Shown here piece after piece: positions 45,514-56,200 of a DNA stretch of 64,000 bases. The number at the start of each line of letters is the position of its first letter. The stretch's first letter is position 1. Under the pieces are notes generated by a model that saw only the letters and a list, made by a program, of their open reading frames with translations, was not told the origin of the DNA and searched no databases. Position numbers and translations under genes: made by a program. Source of the DNA: Dicaeum eximium (taxonomy: Eukaryota > Chordata > Aves > Passeriformes > Dicaeidae); assembly GCA_013396995.1 (NCBI GenBank), contig VWZP01005270.1, positions 1 through 64,000 of the forward strand. The letters are read 5' to 3'.

Positions 45514-46266
45514 TTAATTTGACCCCCCACTGGAACATGGTGTCTCTCCCTCACACGGGGGAGCTTTGTAGTCAGCAGCAAACGGACCGACACTGTCCAA
45601 TTTCCCGTCTAGCCCCTCAATTTGTACAATGCTTTTTGAGATTTTTGCCAATGTGACTCCTCCTATACCTTGGACTTTGCCAGCCATGGGTTGCAAGTCC
45701 CAATTTGATGGCCACATCCTTTCAGGTATGATTGTCACATCTTCCCCTGTTGCAAGCAACCCTTTCACATGGAGATCGTCTCCTCCATGGGTTAGGTTGC
45801 ATCCCATAATGGGTTTGTCCTCGCCAGCCATTTCTGCCCAGTAGAAGCCAGGTGCTTTGTCATCTACTGGGATTTTCGCTGGAACGGGAATGGTCTGGGC
45901 AATGATTTGCCCCTTGGCCAAATAGAACAGTGGATGAGGGCAGCACGCCAGGAGAATGAGGTTAGGTATGTCTCCCTTGATGGTCATGGGAGCCACCTCA
46001 GTGTCCACAGGTGTGTGTGCAGTGTCCACAGTAACAAAATACACACTGTTCCGTCTTGTGTGGTCTAGCGTCAAGTCTTGTGAGTCCTCCGGCAGGTCCA
46101 CTCCAATGACTGTCGAATGGGTAGACCTGAAAAAAAATGCTTTGGTGGTCAGAAGCTTGAAAAGTTTGTGAGGCCACCAGATTTTGTTAGACAACCATTT
46201 CTTTTGCTGTCCTGCATCCTGCCTCCCTTCCTCCCCCTTTTCTGTTCTGAGAGAGGTTTTCCCCAC
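45514..46266 (-). pseudogene. pro: ERV2 protease with upstream dUTPase-like segment
   Basis: A 250-codon frame. Residues 153-230 are a retroviral aspartic protease: residues 171-180 read LATGEDVTII where the family has an Asp-Thr-Gly triad, so the catalytic Asp is replaced by Ala172. The flap GIGG is at 201-204. Residues 50-130 resemble the trimeric dUTPase domain that betaretroviruses carry in pro, mainly in the end motif (AKGQIIAQ at 117-124); the nucleotide-binding motifs are not readable, so this assignment is weak. The protease would normally cut Gag-Pol. This copy is catalytically dead even before its frame is considered. It lies in a different phase from the NC frame, consistent with the usual gag-pro frameshift. 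Confidence 0.82.
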
Positions 46267-46319
46267 TGTGGGGCCTGCTACATTTATATCGTGGCGTGGG
46301 GTGGGCTTGCTCTCCTGTC

Positions 46320-47150
46320 CTAGTTTTTTTGTTTGTTGGTTGCTCCATTTTTCTGATTTTTCTTCTTCTGCTGCTGGCTTTGAGGGCAGTCTCTGGCAAA
46401 GTGTCCTGGCTTCTTACACTGGAAGCAGATGATATCTTGAAGATGTTCTGGTGACATCTGTTGCCTCCTCACTACTGGTGATTCACCTGCTATGGTCCTT
46501 GGGTTTGCCAATCTTGGGTTCGTCTCTTTTGCACTGAACAGCTCTGCTTTCTTGGCACATGCTTCTATCATGTGCTAGCGTAGGTGAAGGATCAATAGGC
46601 AGTCCTAGCATCACCCTGTGGCAAGATGTATTGGCATTTCTCTTGGCCTTAATCTCCTTAATTAATTCTGCCTGTACCACTGGGTCTTCTACTTTTGATT
46701 TGTGCACAAAGTCGGTCAACAAACTGCAAGAAATTTTTTGAGACATACTGTTTAATATTAATATAACTACCCCTAGCTTCAACTCTTGGTAACTGGTTAA
46801 AAGCCTTTTCTGCAGCTCCCCAGATTTTATGTAGAATGAATTTGGATAACACCTGAGCTTGGTCCTCGGGGTTAGCCCACTGCCCCTCGCCGCATAGATG
46901 TTCATGGGTGATGTCATTCCCATCTATATCTTTTGTGCCCTGGACGCTTTGCTTTATCTCCTCCAGGAGTCCTCTCAGGGATCTCTTCCAGGTGTTTTCC
47001 CGTAGATCGAACTCTGAGGGAGTAAGGAGACACTGGAAGAGATCTCAGAGGTCGGCCGGAACAAATTCAAGGGATGTTAAAGTAGCTTTCATCATGCCTT
47101 TAAAGATCTCACTGTCTTAGCCAAATTCTTTTTGGGCCTTGCATAATTCT
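46320..47150 (-). pseudogene. gag: ERV2 gag: capsid and nucleocapsid
   Basis: Gag from right to left on the minus strand. Capsid begins near 47,120 (an FKGMMKATL block, then TPSEFD) and runs through about 46,660, with the major homology region near 46,740-46,790 (an IKQYVSKNFLQFVDRL block). It continues in another frame to 46,580 (QAELIKEI, then LGLP and SPTL blocks). Nucleocapsid (46320-46571) has one CX2CX4HX4C zinc knuckle: Cys49, Cys52, His57, Cys62 (46386-46427). A second knuckle is not visible; betaretroviral NC usually has two. At least three frameshifts and one stop interrupt the gene. In the family these domains form the core and package RNA. Confidence 0.87.
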
Positions 47151-47700
47151 ATTTTGCTTTGGTAGGAGAAAGGCTGATAGCTTCTGTCACATCTCTTACC
47201 AGTATATGTGACAGGAGTGGCTGAAAGTATGGCTCCCTCCCCCTGGTTTTGATCCCCAGGGCTTCCCCTTCGGCTCCACCCCCGTGGGACCCAGCAGGAG
47301 GCCCACCCCCCTCATGGGAACCGGGAAGGGGACCACCCCCTCCCTCGGCCCCACCCGCGTGGGACCTGGACAGAGGCGGAGCAACCATGGGAAACAAGAT
47401 AGCAACATCCAGAGGCAGGGTTGCAGGATGATGTCATGCACGGCAGGAACATGGAGGAAAGGGAAGGGGTGTCTGAGGGAAGGAAGGGGATGTGGGACCG
47501 GAAAGGGTTGGAGGATGAGATAGGCAGGCAAAAGGGATTGTGGGAAGAAGAAAGGTAAGATGGAGGGCCCGCCATGTGGCTGCCGCCATTTTGGATCCCA
47601 ACCACGCGGTCGCCGCCATTTTCAGGATGCGGGGGTCATCTTTGAAACTCACAGAACACAAAATTCAGGGAGTAGCAACAGGGTTAAAGGGTGCAGGGAA
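47151..47700 (-). pseudogene. gag: ERV2 gag matrix-capsid linker, Pro/Gly-rich, with YY1-like repeats
   Basis: The minus strand has partly open frames, Gly- and Pro-rich between 47,230 and 47,400 (repeats of a GGGPP/SHGGG kind). A short capsid-preceding segment lies at 47,150-47,240. Further upstream the DNA repeats GCCGCCATTTT at 47582-47592 and 47612-47622 (30-bp period) with a related CCCGCCATGTG at 47568-47578. In Gag phase this reads as a repeated KMAA-type peptide; as DNA it matches the YY1 binding motif. The matrix domain itself is not clearly readable. Confidence 0.55.
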
Positions 47701-48469
47701 GGTTCACTGTCAGCCTGCGCACAACTGCAAGAGCCGGGGTGTTGAGCGGGAAGCAGGATGCCAGGGAAACAGTGGCTATGCCAGGAACCCTGTGTTTCTC
47801 GAGGTGCCTCGCATGTCTGTCTCAGCTCAGGGGCAGAGGGTCTGGGAAGAGGGGGAGGGGAAACCATGGGACGGGGAGCTTGCTGTGCCTGTCCCTTCAC
47901 TTCCCTCTTTATCAATTCTTTTCAAATTAAAAGGAACACTGGGAAAAAATAGGATACTGTTTTGTCTCCCTGTTCTTCTCTGTATGTTAGTAATTCTCCA
48001 ATTTTGTCCCAGGCAGTGACAGAATTTACATTCTGCTGGATAAACTGAGGAAAATGGAAAGACAACCTTTGAGAACAAACCTTTTTAACTATCTTTTAAA
48101 AACTTTAATGTTTCCACTACCTAAGATATTTTGAACTTGGGTATAAATCCCTCTCTGTTCTGCAGAAAGCTGAGAGCCCATTCTGATGTTAAATGCAGTC
48201 TGCACAATTCCAATCTACTTTCCTTCGGAACAAAGCACAAACAAAAACTGAAAGTGCTACAACATCCACAGCCAATCTAGGGAAGCATCTGCAGTTTTTC
48301 CCTCCCCCTCAACTCTGAGGTAGGAGGCTGTGGCAGTGCCTGTTTTATTGTAGGATTTTTTTCTTCCATTTTGCTGTTTTGTTAAGTAATGGTTTGCCCC
48401 ATATTCCCCATGTGTTTGGTTCATCCCATGGTTGCATCCTCCCCCTTCCCCATTGTTGCCTCTGCTAAA

Positions 48470-48770
48470 AAGCAGGTGACCTGGTCTCAAGAAGCGGCAC
48501 GGCGACTTGGCCTCACCCAAGTCACTCAGTCCATTGACACACACTGACACCAATGTGGTGGATAGTCAAAATGGCATTTATTACCTTACATCATGGGGTT
48601 AAATAGTCAGGGGGGTTATACTACATCACAGGGGGGATGCTGGGTCTCACTAGGGCTAGTAAAGGAGTGGAAAACTACTGGAGTTAGGGGGGGTTGCATA
48701 CAACAGGGAGGCTTGCATACCACAAGGGGGGGAAGGGTCCCGCACTTTCCGTTACATCCCGAGATCTTCC
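48470..48770 (-). mobile_element. LTR-like fragment, minus strand, in ERV2 leader
   Basis: On the minus strand a TATTTAACCCC box (about 48,597-48,607) and AATAAA (48577-48582) follow each other at LTR spacing, with a G-poor, C-rich U3 to their right. The ends and TSD could not be defined. Confidence 0.5.
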
Positions 48771-49197
48771 GCAGTGCCTGTCCCTACTTACCACACCCCA
48801 TCCATCACCCTAAGTGCCTCCCTTATCCCATTGTCCATCATTCAGACCCAAACCTCCTCCCCTGTCTGTCTTTGTAAGCCCCTCCCCTTCATCCAGATTC
48901 TTCTGTGTCAGTTGTATCCTCCTAAGGACCCCATTGGTTGTTGTATGCAAGTCTCCTCCCCACTCTCCCCTCATTGGTTCTCACCTGATGTAATCCCACC
49001 CTAAGGTCCTCCCCTGAATTCCTATGATTGGTTCCCCTCTGTTCTCCACCCATGTAAACTACTCACTTTATAAGTTGTTGCAACCTTTTGCTCTTTGGTT
49101 CTTTGTGCCAGACCACCTCTGAGGAAGAAACTGCTTCTGAGACTCCCACAAAGGACTCCCTCCCTCGTTCCTTTACCTCAATCCTAGGCGCCTGATA
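48771..49197 (+). mobile_element. LTR-like fragment, plus strand, in ERV2 leader
   Basis: On the plus strand three CCAAT-type boxes (CCCCATTGGTTG about 48,930; CTCATTGGTTC about 48,972; ATGATTGGTTCC about 49,026) precede a CTTTATAAG TATA box (about 49,069). This layout closely resembles the U3 of the minus-strand LTR at 18,852-19,569. No polyadenylation signal is visible downstream. It abuts the minus-strand fragment at 48,470-48,770, giving two divergent promoter-like fragments. Confidence 0.5.
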
Positions 49198-49872
49198 CAG
49201 TTACCAACTGCTGGGAGTGGTTGGTGGCTACACTGTCACTGCTGTCAGCTGGTGTGCTATGACAGAGGACAGCCACTCTTGGCCCTGCCCGGCACAGGAA
49301 CAGCTAGCCGGTGACCCGGGGCAGCATCAGGAGGTAAAACCCACGTGTGAGCAAAACCACACAGCTTTTAAATTGCCGTCGGCAGAGGCGCCACCACTGC
49401 ACGTGGCCATCCGAGCCGGGGAAAAACACAAGCCTGCAGGTTGGCGCTGCCCGCGCCAGTACACATGCCCTCAATTTCACCACCACCCGTGCCTGAGAAC
49501 CCTGCCACCGGAAGCCGCACCACCGCACCGCTGCACCCACATACACAAACCTCCAGCTCCTTTCCTAACGCCAGAGATTCTTGCCCTCTGGAACCCCACC
49601 ACAACTGGGGGTCACTTTGGGGTCCCTACTAACACTCGTGGGGGTTACACTACCCCCTCCTGGGAAGCTTAGTTGGCTGGAACAGCTGCAAGGAAGTCTT
49701 TTGTTCAGAACTGACCCATCTTTAGGCTCAAGACGGGTTTGCTGGTCCCACCCCCATGAGTGCTGCCATACAAAAGGCGGCAGTGAACTCCAAGGAAGCT
49801 GACAGTCCAAAAGGCTTGTAAAATCCAGACGTGGATATCCAGCCGCTGCATGGAGTCTCTGACCTTGCAGGA

Positions 49873-49890
49873 GCCACACGCAGGGCACCA
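49873..49890 (-). promoter_or_regulatory. ERV2 primer-binding site, decayed tRNA-Met type
   Basis: On the minus strand TGGTGCCCTGCGTGTGGC lies two bases after the 5' LTR. The first eight bases agree with the elongator tRNA-Met primer site seen at 32,382, and the rest agrees only with an indel and substitutions. The tRNA assignment is tentative. Confidence 0.55.
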
Positions 49891-49892
49891 GC

Positions 49893-50265
49893 TGTCAGTT
49901 CTCACTTTGTGGGGAATTCTTTTGGCTATCTCGGGACCCTGGCAGCACTGACAATGTCAAAAGCAAAAGACGAGAGACGCTCTCTATTCTCGGGACCAAA
50001 GTCCCTCAGCTTTAATGTAGAACAAACCCAGGAGAAGAAAACGAGAGAGCACCTCATGACAGGAGATTTTAGACTGGGGGGAAAGAGGAGGGAAGGAACT
50101 ACATCCAATGGACTAGAACTGATGGAAGGGGAGAAGGGACGAACCAACCCAGGTGAAAGACAACACCACATAACTTGAGGGGGTCACCAAACAAACTATG
50201 TGATACAAAACAAACCACCCAGTGCAAAATAATTGAATAAACTCACTAATTAGTGCAATACAACA
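49893..50265 (-). repeat. ERV2 5' LTR
   Basis: 373 bp, TGTCA...CAACA on the plus strand. It aligns with the 3' LTR on both sides of the latter's nested insertion (TTCTCACTTTGTGGGGAA block; CTTTAATGTAGAACAA block, containing minus-strand ATTAAA; GTGCAATACAACA end). It is uninterrupted and directly followed by the TSD TTTCCC. Confidence 0.92.
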
Positions 50266-50271
50266 TTTCCC

Positions 50272-53200
50272 AAGTTCCATTAGAACATGTCAATGGTGTA
50301 TATTTGATGCTTCAGTGATTAATCCTTTTTCCAATAGGAATTGGAATAGTCCCCATTGTTGTGTGAGAAATGGGCTGGGTCTGCTAAGGTCTGTTCTTGA
50401 CCACTCCAATGAGATCAGGTACTGAGACTTGGCATCATGTTGCGGTGAGTTAAGGCTAACCAAAATAATCTGACTTGTCTTCTGACAAAGTAAAAACAAT
50501 TGGAAACAATATTATTCTATTAACTGATTTTGTGAGGTATCTAAAATTAGAAGAGTTTTGGGATTGGCACTGGCAACATGTTACTATATGAAGTACTCCA
50601 GAGGTGCCAGAAATTATATTTCTGGAAACAAATATAATGTAATATTAAAGTTTTCTCCTGTTTTGTTATTTTGGTTCTTTGGATTTCTCTACCATAAAAG
50701 TTCTGTCTGGTGAAAGAAGGAAGTAATACAATTTGTACTGCAACTTTTTGTCATAATGATTTTGTTCAAAGACTTAATAGTGTTCAGACTATTATAGCTG
50801 TGTTAAAATGGCAGCTGAAAGGCCCTTAGCATAGGGTACCTGAGTCTTTGCAGGGGACTCTGTCACCTGCCAGTATTCTTGGTGGCACCGATTTCACTGA
50901 GGGGGAATCCCACTGCAGTGGAATTTGTTCAGGTTTTCTGCAGAATAGGTGAGAGCAGAGTTCAGTGGCCTCAAATTCCAATTAATGGTTGACATCCCTT
51001 GCTAGAAAGAACTTAGTAACTTATGTTTTGAAGTGGACTTAATTATCTTCAATATAACTTTTAAAACATGATAGCCATGATCTTTGAGAAACTTTATCTT
51101 TAATCTCTGAAGGTCTGTTTTGTAGATGTCCTGGGTTTGGTGTCTTTTGGAGGAGCTTTTGTCTTACTGAGTAGCAATCAAATTAGGAAATGGAAAACTG
51201 TATTGCTAAGGCCTAATGAGGACATTTTGTGCAATTTCCAAAAGAATCAAAATGCTGCAAACAACAAGATTATACAGCTAAAATCACAAATCATCATAAC
51301 CTTAAGTGCTGAAAGATTGTTGCTGTCTGGCTTTCCACTGAATAATTTATTACTTACAAAAATTGCACTTTTACATCCCTCTTTCATATGCTTCTCTTTT
51401 CACATTTGAATAGTGTTTACTATTGCCTGGTTCCTCAGCTGTGCCTAACCTTGTCTGAAATTTTTAATGCAGTAGTTCTCACCTTTCTGAGGAAATGCAT
51501 CTCCTGGTTTTTTAACTGTTAATTCACACCAAGTCCTGGAAACTATCTATGGTCTCAGCTCAGCAGTGTGAATTTTGCTGCCATTATAAGTCCATAACAC
51601 TAATGCTGCAATCTGTCTGAAGTTGCAAATTTCCACTAATTCTGTAGAACTAAGCAGGTCACTCTCATCTCCCACGAAGCTCTGATAAATGAGTAGCTCT
51701 GTATCTCCTGACAGCTTTGATGCTGCATCACAGACAGCTACATTCCTTGCTATCACCAGCAGTAGTAAAGTATTTATTTAGCTTTTCTTAGAGCTAGAGG
51801 TGATCACCATACATAGCTGTAAGCACAATTAACTGCTTACTAAAATTCTAGTTAGAAGGCTTAGAACTTTGGTCAATTATCTTCTTTCTTAAAACTCTTG
51901 CACATTAAGACATTTCTTACCAGGTGGACAGATTTTGCATATCGATCTGAAAGTGTACTTTAGCCTTGTTACTTTGCATATCAATTTTATATCAGTATCA
52001 ATATGTCCTTTATAGGAAAAATGAGCACATGAACAGGTCAGTTTATACTTCCATGAATGAGGCAGGAGAAGGCCATGTGTGTTGTGCAGAAAAAGACAAT
52101 TTATAGTTCAGTGTCCTGGGCCTTATAAATAGTTCTAATTATATCAGACACTAGTGAGTTTGACAAGATACTCCACCCAGCACCACAATATAGACTTGAC
52201 AAATGCCTTTCATAAACCTCAAGAAGAGTTCCCTGTATATATTACTGGCGTATGCCGACATACTGCTCTGCCATCACAAATGAAGTCTCCTTCAGAGTAT
52301 TCAGTCAGCACCTACTCAGCAAGTTACTTTCATTTTACACCCTGCAGCACTTGAAAAAACTGTATATTTAGACGGTGATAGAACAGCAATTTCAGATAGG
52401 CAACTTCATCTTGGTTGCTTCCCTAAGGCACCAGATTTGCCAATTTGTTAATGCCCCTTGCCTGTAGCAATTTCATACTTGGTTTGTCAAGCACATTTGT
52501 TATGTATGTTCAGGCAAAGACTGCAATAATGAAAAATACCATATCCTGCAAGTTCTTCCATCTCTTCAATTCCAAACTTAGAGCTGAAGCTTTTGCATTC
52601 CAGCAGTAATTGATATTTAACTCTTAGTGGTTTTCTATCTGAAATTTATGGAAGACTTCCAAGAGGGGAAGGCAGTGAGGAAGAAGCAAAAGTATCTAAG
52701 GTTAAGTCAGACAAAGGTCCCAGGAAAAGTCAGTGGTACGGACAAATATACACAGCAGAGAGGAATTTGCTCTCCATTTGGAATAAAGGTCATAGGGTAC
52801 GTGAATGTCCCTTTATTAATAGCTGTCCCTGTGTTAACAAGAATTGTGTATATAATCATATAATATATTATATATATATATATACATTATGATGTGTCTG
52901 TATAATGCATATAAAATAAAAATATATTCAGTTTGCAAATGCATTCCTTGATTGTCTAAAAAATCTTACTTTCATCCCTCTTTGCATTCTAAAAAAAATT
53001 AATAGGGCAGGCTTCCAATGGAGAAGCAGCAGGCTTTTGAGGCAGTGAAATTACTGTGAAATTGCATCAAAAAATTTACTGGTTTTAGTGTAGAAACTTG
53101 AGGGTTCTAACATGATCTAAACTGTTATTGATGAGAGAGAATAAGCAGCAAAGGAAACTACAGAATTGTTCAAACAGGGCCTGTTTGCTTTTTAGCAAAG

Positions 53201-56200
53201 GCTGGTGTCCAGCAAAGTCAGCCTAATCCAATGGCTTCAGAAATTTAGTAAATACATTAACATTTGTTACTTCATCAAAGAAGAATATCTATTTCTCCTA
53301 AGTCTTGAGTCCAGAAATAATTATCCAATAATCAAGACTACATGATGTGGCACTTTACAAGAGCAGTCCATCTCTTAAATGTTGTAGAGGAAGAGCTTCT
53401 TCCTAGAAAACAGGCCAATGCTCATTTCCAGGACTTTTTCTGACAAGCTTCTTAGGTTTTTTAATCCAAAATTTACTTCTGAGTAAATTGTGAGTGTGCT
53501 GACCTCAAAGAAAGTGAAGAACTCTTGAGATAATTTGAAAAGAAGATTGTAAACTGCAGCCTGGCAAGCAGCACTCCCTATCCCTGTCCTGGCGCTAGCC
53601 AGACATCCACAGCAGCGTGTCCTGTTTGTTGTTTGCTTAAAATGTGATAGATGCTTGGAATCATTTGTTTACATAGTGATAGAATTTTTCTAAAGCAAGG
53701 ATTATCCCAGATGAACTGGTTTAGCACAGGCCATGGGTATTTCTGGAAGTGTTTTGCAGTCTGCTTGGGAGCTATGGATCTGGAGATACTTGAGTTAAAT
53801 AAAGTTAAAATTATTTAAATAAAGAAAAAAAATCTATTTAAGAAGAAAAAAAGCAACCAGTCTCACTGATTGAATAGGCCCAGGATGCAGAATACGTAAT
53901 TTCAGTTCCCCTAGCTCAGTTACTGCTTTTGGTTTTCTTGTCTGTTCTAAAACAATCTCTCTTGAGATTTTCACTATCCTGTAAGCAGCTCTAGGTGCTC
54001 CCAATATTCAGCAGAAATGTACATTTATCTTCCAAAAGCAGGTTTCTGTGGGTAAAAGACTGCTTTGACAGCAACTGTTGTTATTGACTGACATAAGTGG
54101 ATTCAGACATGCAGTCCATGCTTTAAATGACACAGTAATAGTGCCTCATCTGCAGCCAAGCAGTATTACCAACATTTTGAGAATCAATGAGATCCTTCTA
54201 TACTGTTTATTTTTTGGAGAAAAATAGCTACTTGAAAAGCTCTTGGGTCCCATTCTCAGCTGGTTCAGCCCCATTGCATTGATCTTAATGTTTCAGAGGG
54301 AATGGAAGCTTTGAGACACTGACAACACAAATCACCACATGCAAAGACTATTCCAGATAAGGCAGTTGTATAAAACAGGTAAACGAAATATCACAGTGGT
54401 TAATTATTCTGTTTGAAAATTCCATTTTGTCTTACACAATTGTGGTGATTATGGTTTTGGGTTTTCTGAATTTCCTAGCAGTACACCTGCTAGGTTCTTC
54501 TTTCCAAGGGAAAAGATAATTTTTCCCATCAGCAGTTCTATAAACATTTCCTGTATTCTCAAAATAACACCTGCTGTTTTCTACCCTCTTCTCATAACAT
54601 GGGAGATAAGGTCATTCTTGTACTAGGCACTGAGAAGAAAGCATGTACGAGAATTGCACCAAAGCTTTGTAAAGAAGCATTGTACCAGGCTGCATTGTAA
54701 CAGGCATTAAGCCTCAGGCCTGGAACATGCAGCCAAATATAATAAAACTATCTTAAGCCTTCTGATACATGGGGTCAAAGTCCTTATGCTTGGGAGGGAA
54801 ACACCACCACAACTGGTAACCCCTCAAGCAGACAACACCACCACCACACAATCACTTATTTAACATTCAGTCCCCTTTTTACCTCCTTTTCTTGAATTGC
54901 CTAACATCCTAAAATTAGTCACTTATGATTGCAAACATGGAATCAGAAGAGTTGCCTGGATCTGTGGTTATGGTCAAACTGCAGAAAAAGAAGAAAAGAA
55001 GATGAGAGTACTGACAAGCGATTTAAGATTTCACTTTTTGTAACTCTCATTTTACAGAAGGCTCACAAAGCACTGGCACACTGCACCAGCTCAGAACAAA
55101 CTCTGAGTGAGAAGAAAGAGTTTTCAAATGTGGAACTTTTATTTCTTAGGGGAATATTGAAGCAAGCTAGAGGAGACAGTTTTGTAGCTACCTTTTGTGA
55201 GGCTTTGTTGGTACCATTTCAGTAGTCAGGAGACACGGCACAATCCTGTTCCTGACACCATCCATTCACTGATTTTGAACGAGCACTTTTTGCCAAATGA
55301 AAACAAAAGGGAAGTAACTGAAATTTTTTTTCTTATTTTACCCACTGACATTGAGAGTCAATATTAAAAAAACCCACCCGACAATATTATCCAAGGTTCA
55401 CAAAAAGCAGTGTAAAGATGTCTGATGTTTCAGCATATGCTCAAAGGACACTCAAAGGCAGCTGCCTGGGCATTCAGTGGCCTTATGAACTGTTGGTTTT
55501 CAATGATATTTGGAAAGAGGAAAGTAATGCAGCATGACTGACCTTGTAAATACTCTTATCTACAACAATTTGCAGGAAAAGGGTAAAAACATGACAGCTT
55601 AAGTGGTGTTTTCTAACAGAATATAGTATCAGTGATATTATAGAGTGTAATATAAACGCTGCATGGATCAATTGATTGTCCAGTCTGCACTCTCATCATT
55701 TTTTGATGTGATGAACTGTTTGTTTTGTGGTACATCAACTGCAGTTATCACTTAATCAATCTTGAGCAATAGAAAGTGTGTAATGGGCTGCTGGAGCAAT
55801 AAGGAAGTATCAATATAGTAGAGCAAGAGTATTTTGAAAACTGATCTTCTTTCTTTTATAAAATGTACTTCATATGTCTGAAACTGAAACCAAGGGTAGG
55901 ACTAAATTATACATGAAAGTATTGTATTATCAAAGCAGCAGTCCTAAGGTTGAAATTAGGCTGAGTTATGCAAACAAAGCCAAACATAATGCAAATAAGT
56001 GCTGGTGCACTGTGCCATTCTTTATGCAGTGGTTGAATCAAACATTTGTTCAAATTAATAAAAACCTTCTAAGCAGTTGCCTGGTACACAAATTCACCTT
56101 TCCTATCCAGATCTTCACCTCTTCATTTAAATAAATGAAGTTTATCAAAGAGTGCTAGAGCAGTCTGTTACTATGAAAAGAGAACACAGTTGTTGGTGAA

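Larger units (their letters stand above)
47701..49872 (-). other. ERV2 leader and 5' gag region, heavily disturbed
   Basis: Between the primer site and readable gag lie 2.2 kb with no convincing matrix domain. An MGQ-type start (ATG GGT CAG, minus, near 49,712) is followed at once by a stop. LTR-like fragments in opposite orientations occupy about 48,470-49,200. The segments 47,701-48,470 and 49,200-49,872 are unassigned; the latter is GC-rich and probably original leader or gag. Confidence 0.45.
40347..50265 (-). mobile_element. ERV2: complete but inactivated provirus, 6-bp TSD tttccc
   Basis: A full provirus on the minus strand, defined to the base by TTTCCC at 40341-40346 and 50266-50271. 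Order from right to left: 5' LTR, primer site, leader, gag, pro, pol (reverse transcriptase, RNase H, integrase), env, polypurine tract, 3' LTR. Pol and protease look class II (betaretrovirus-like), and the env transmembrane subunit has a CX6CC loop. Every gene carries stops or frameshifts. The LTRs differ at roughly one base in six or seven by eye, so the insertion is old. Total length is 9.9 kb, including a nested 539-bp LTR and other inserted LTR-like fragments. The internal order is otherwise uninterrupted. Confidence 0.93.

Noticed and set aside
47540..48019. 159-codon plus-strand frame
   Set aside because: It is antisense to the ERV2 gag leader and GC-rich. The gag sense strand explains the open frame.
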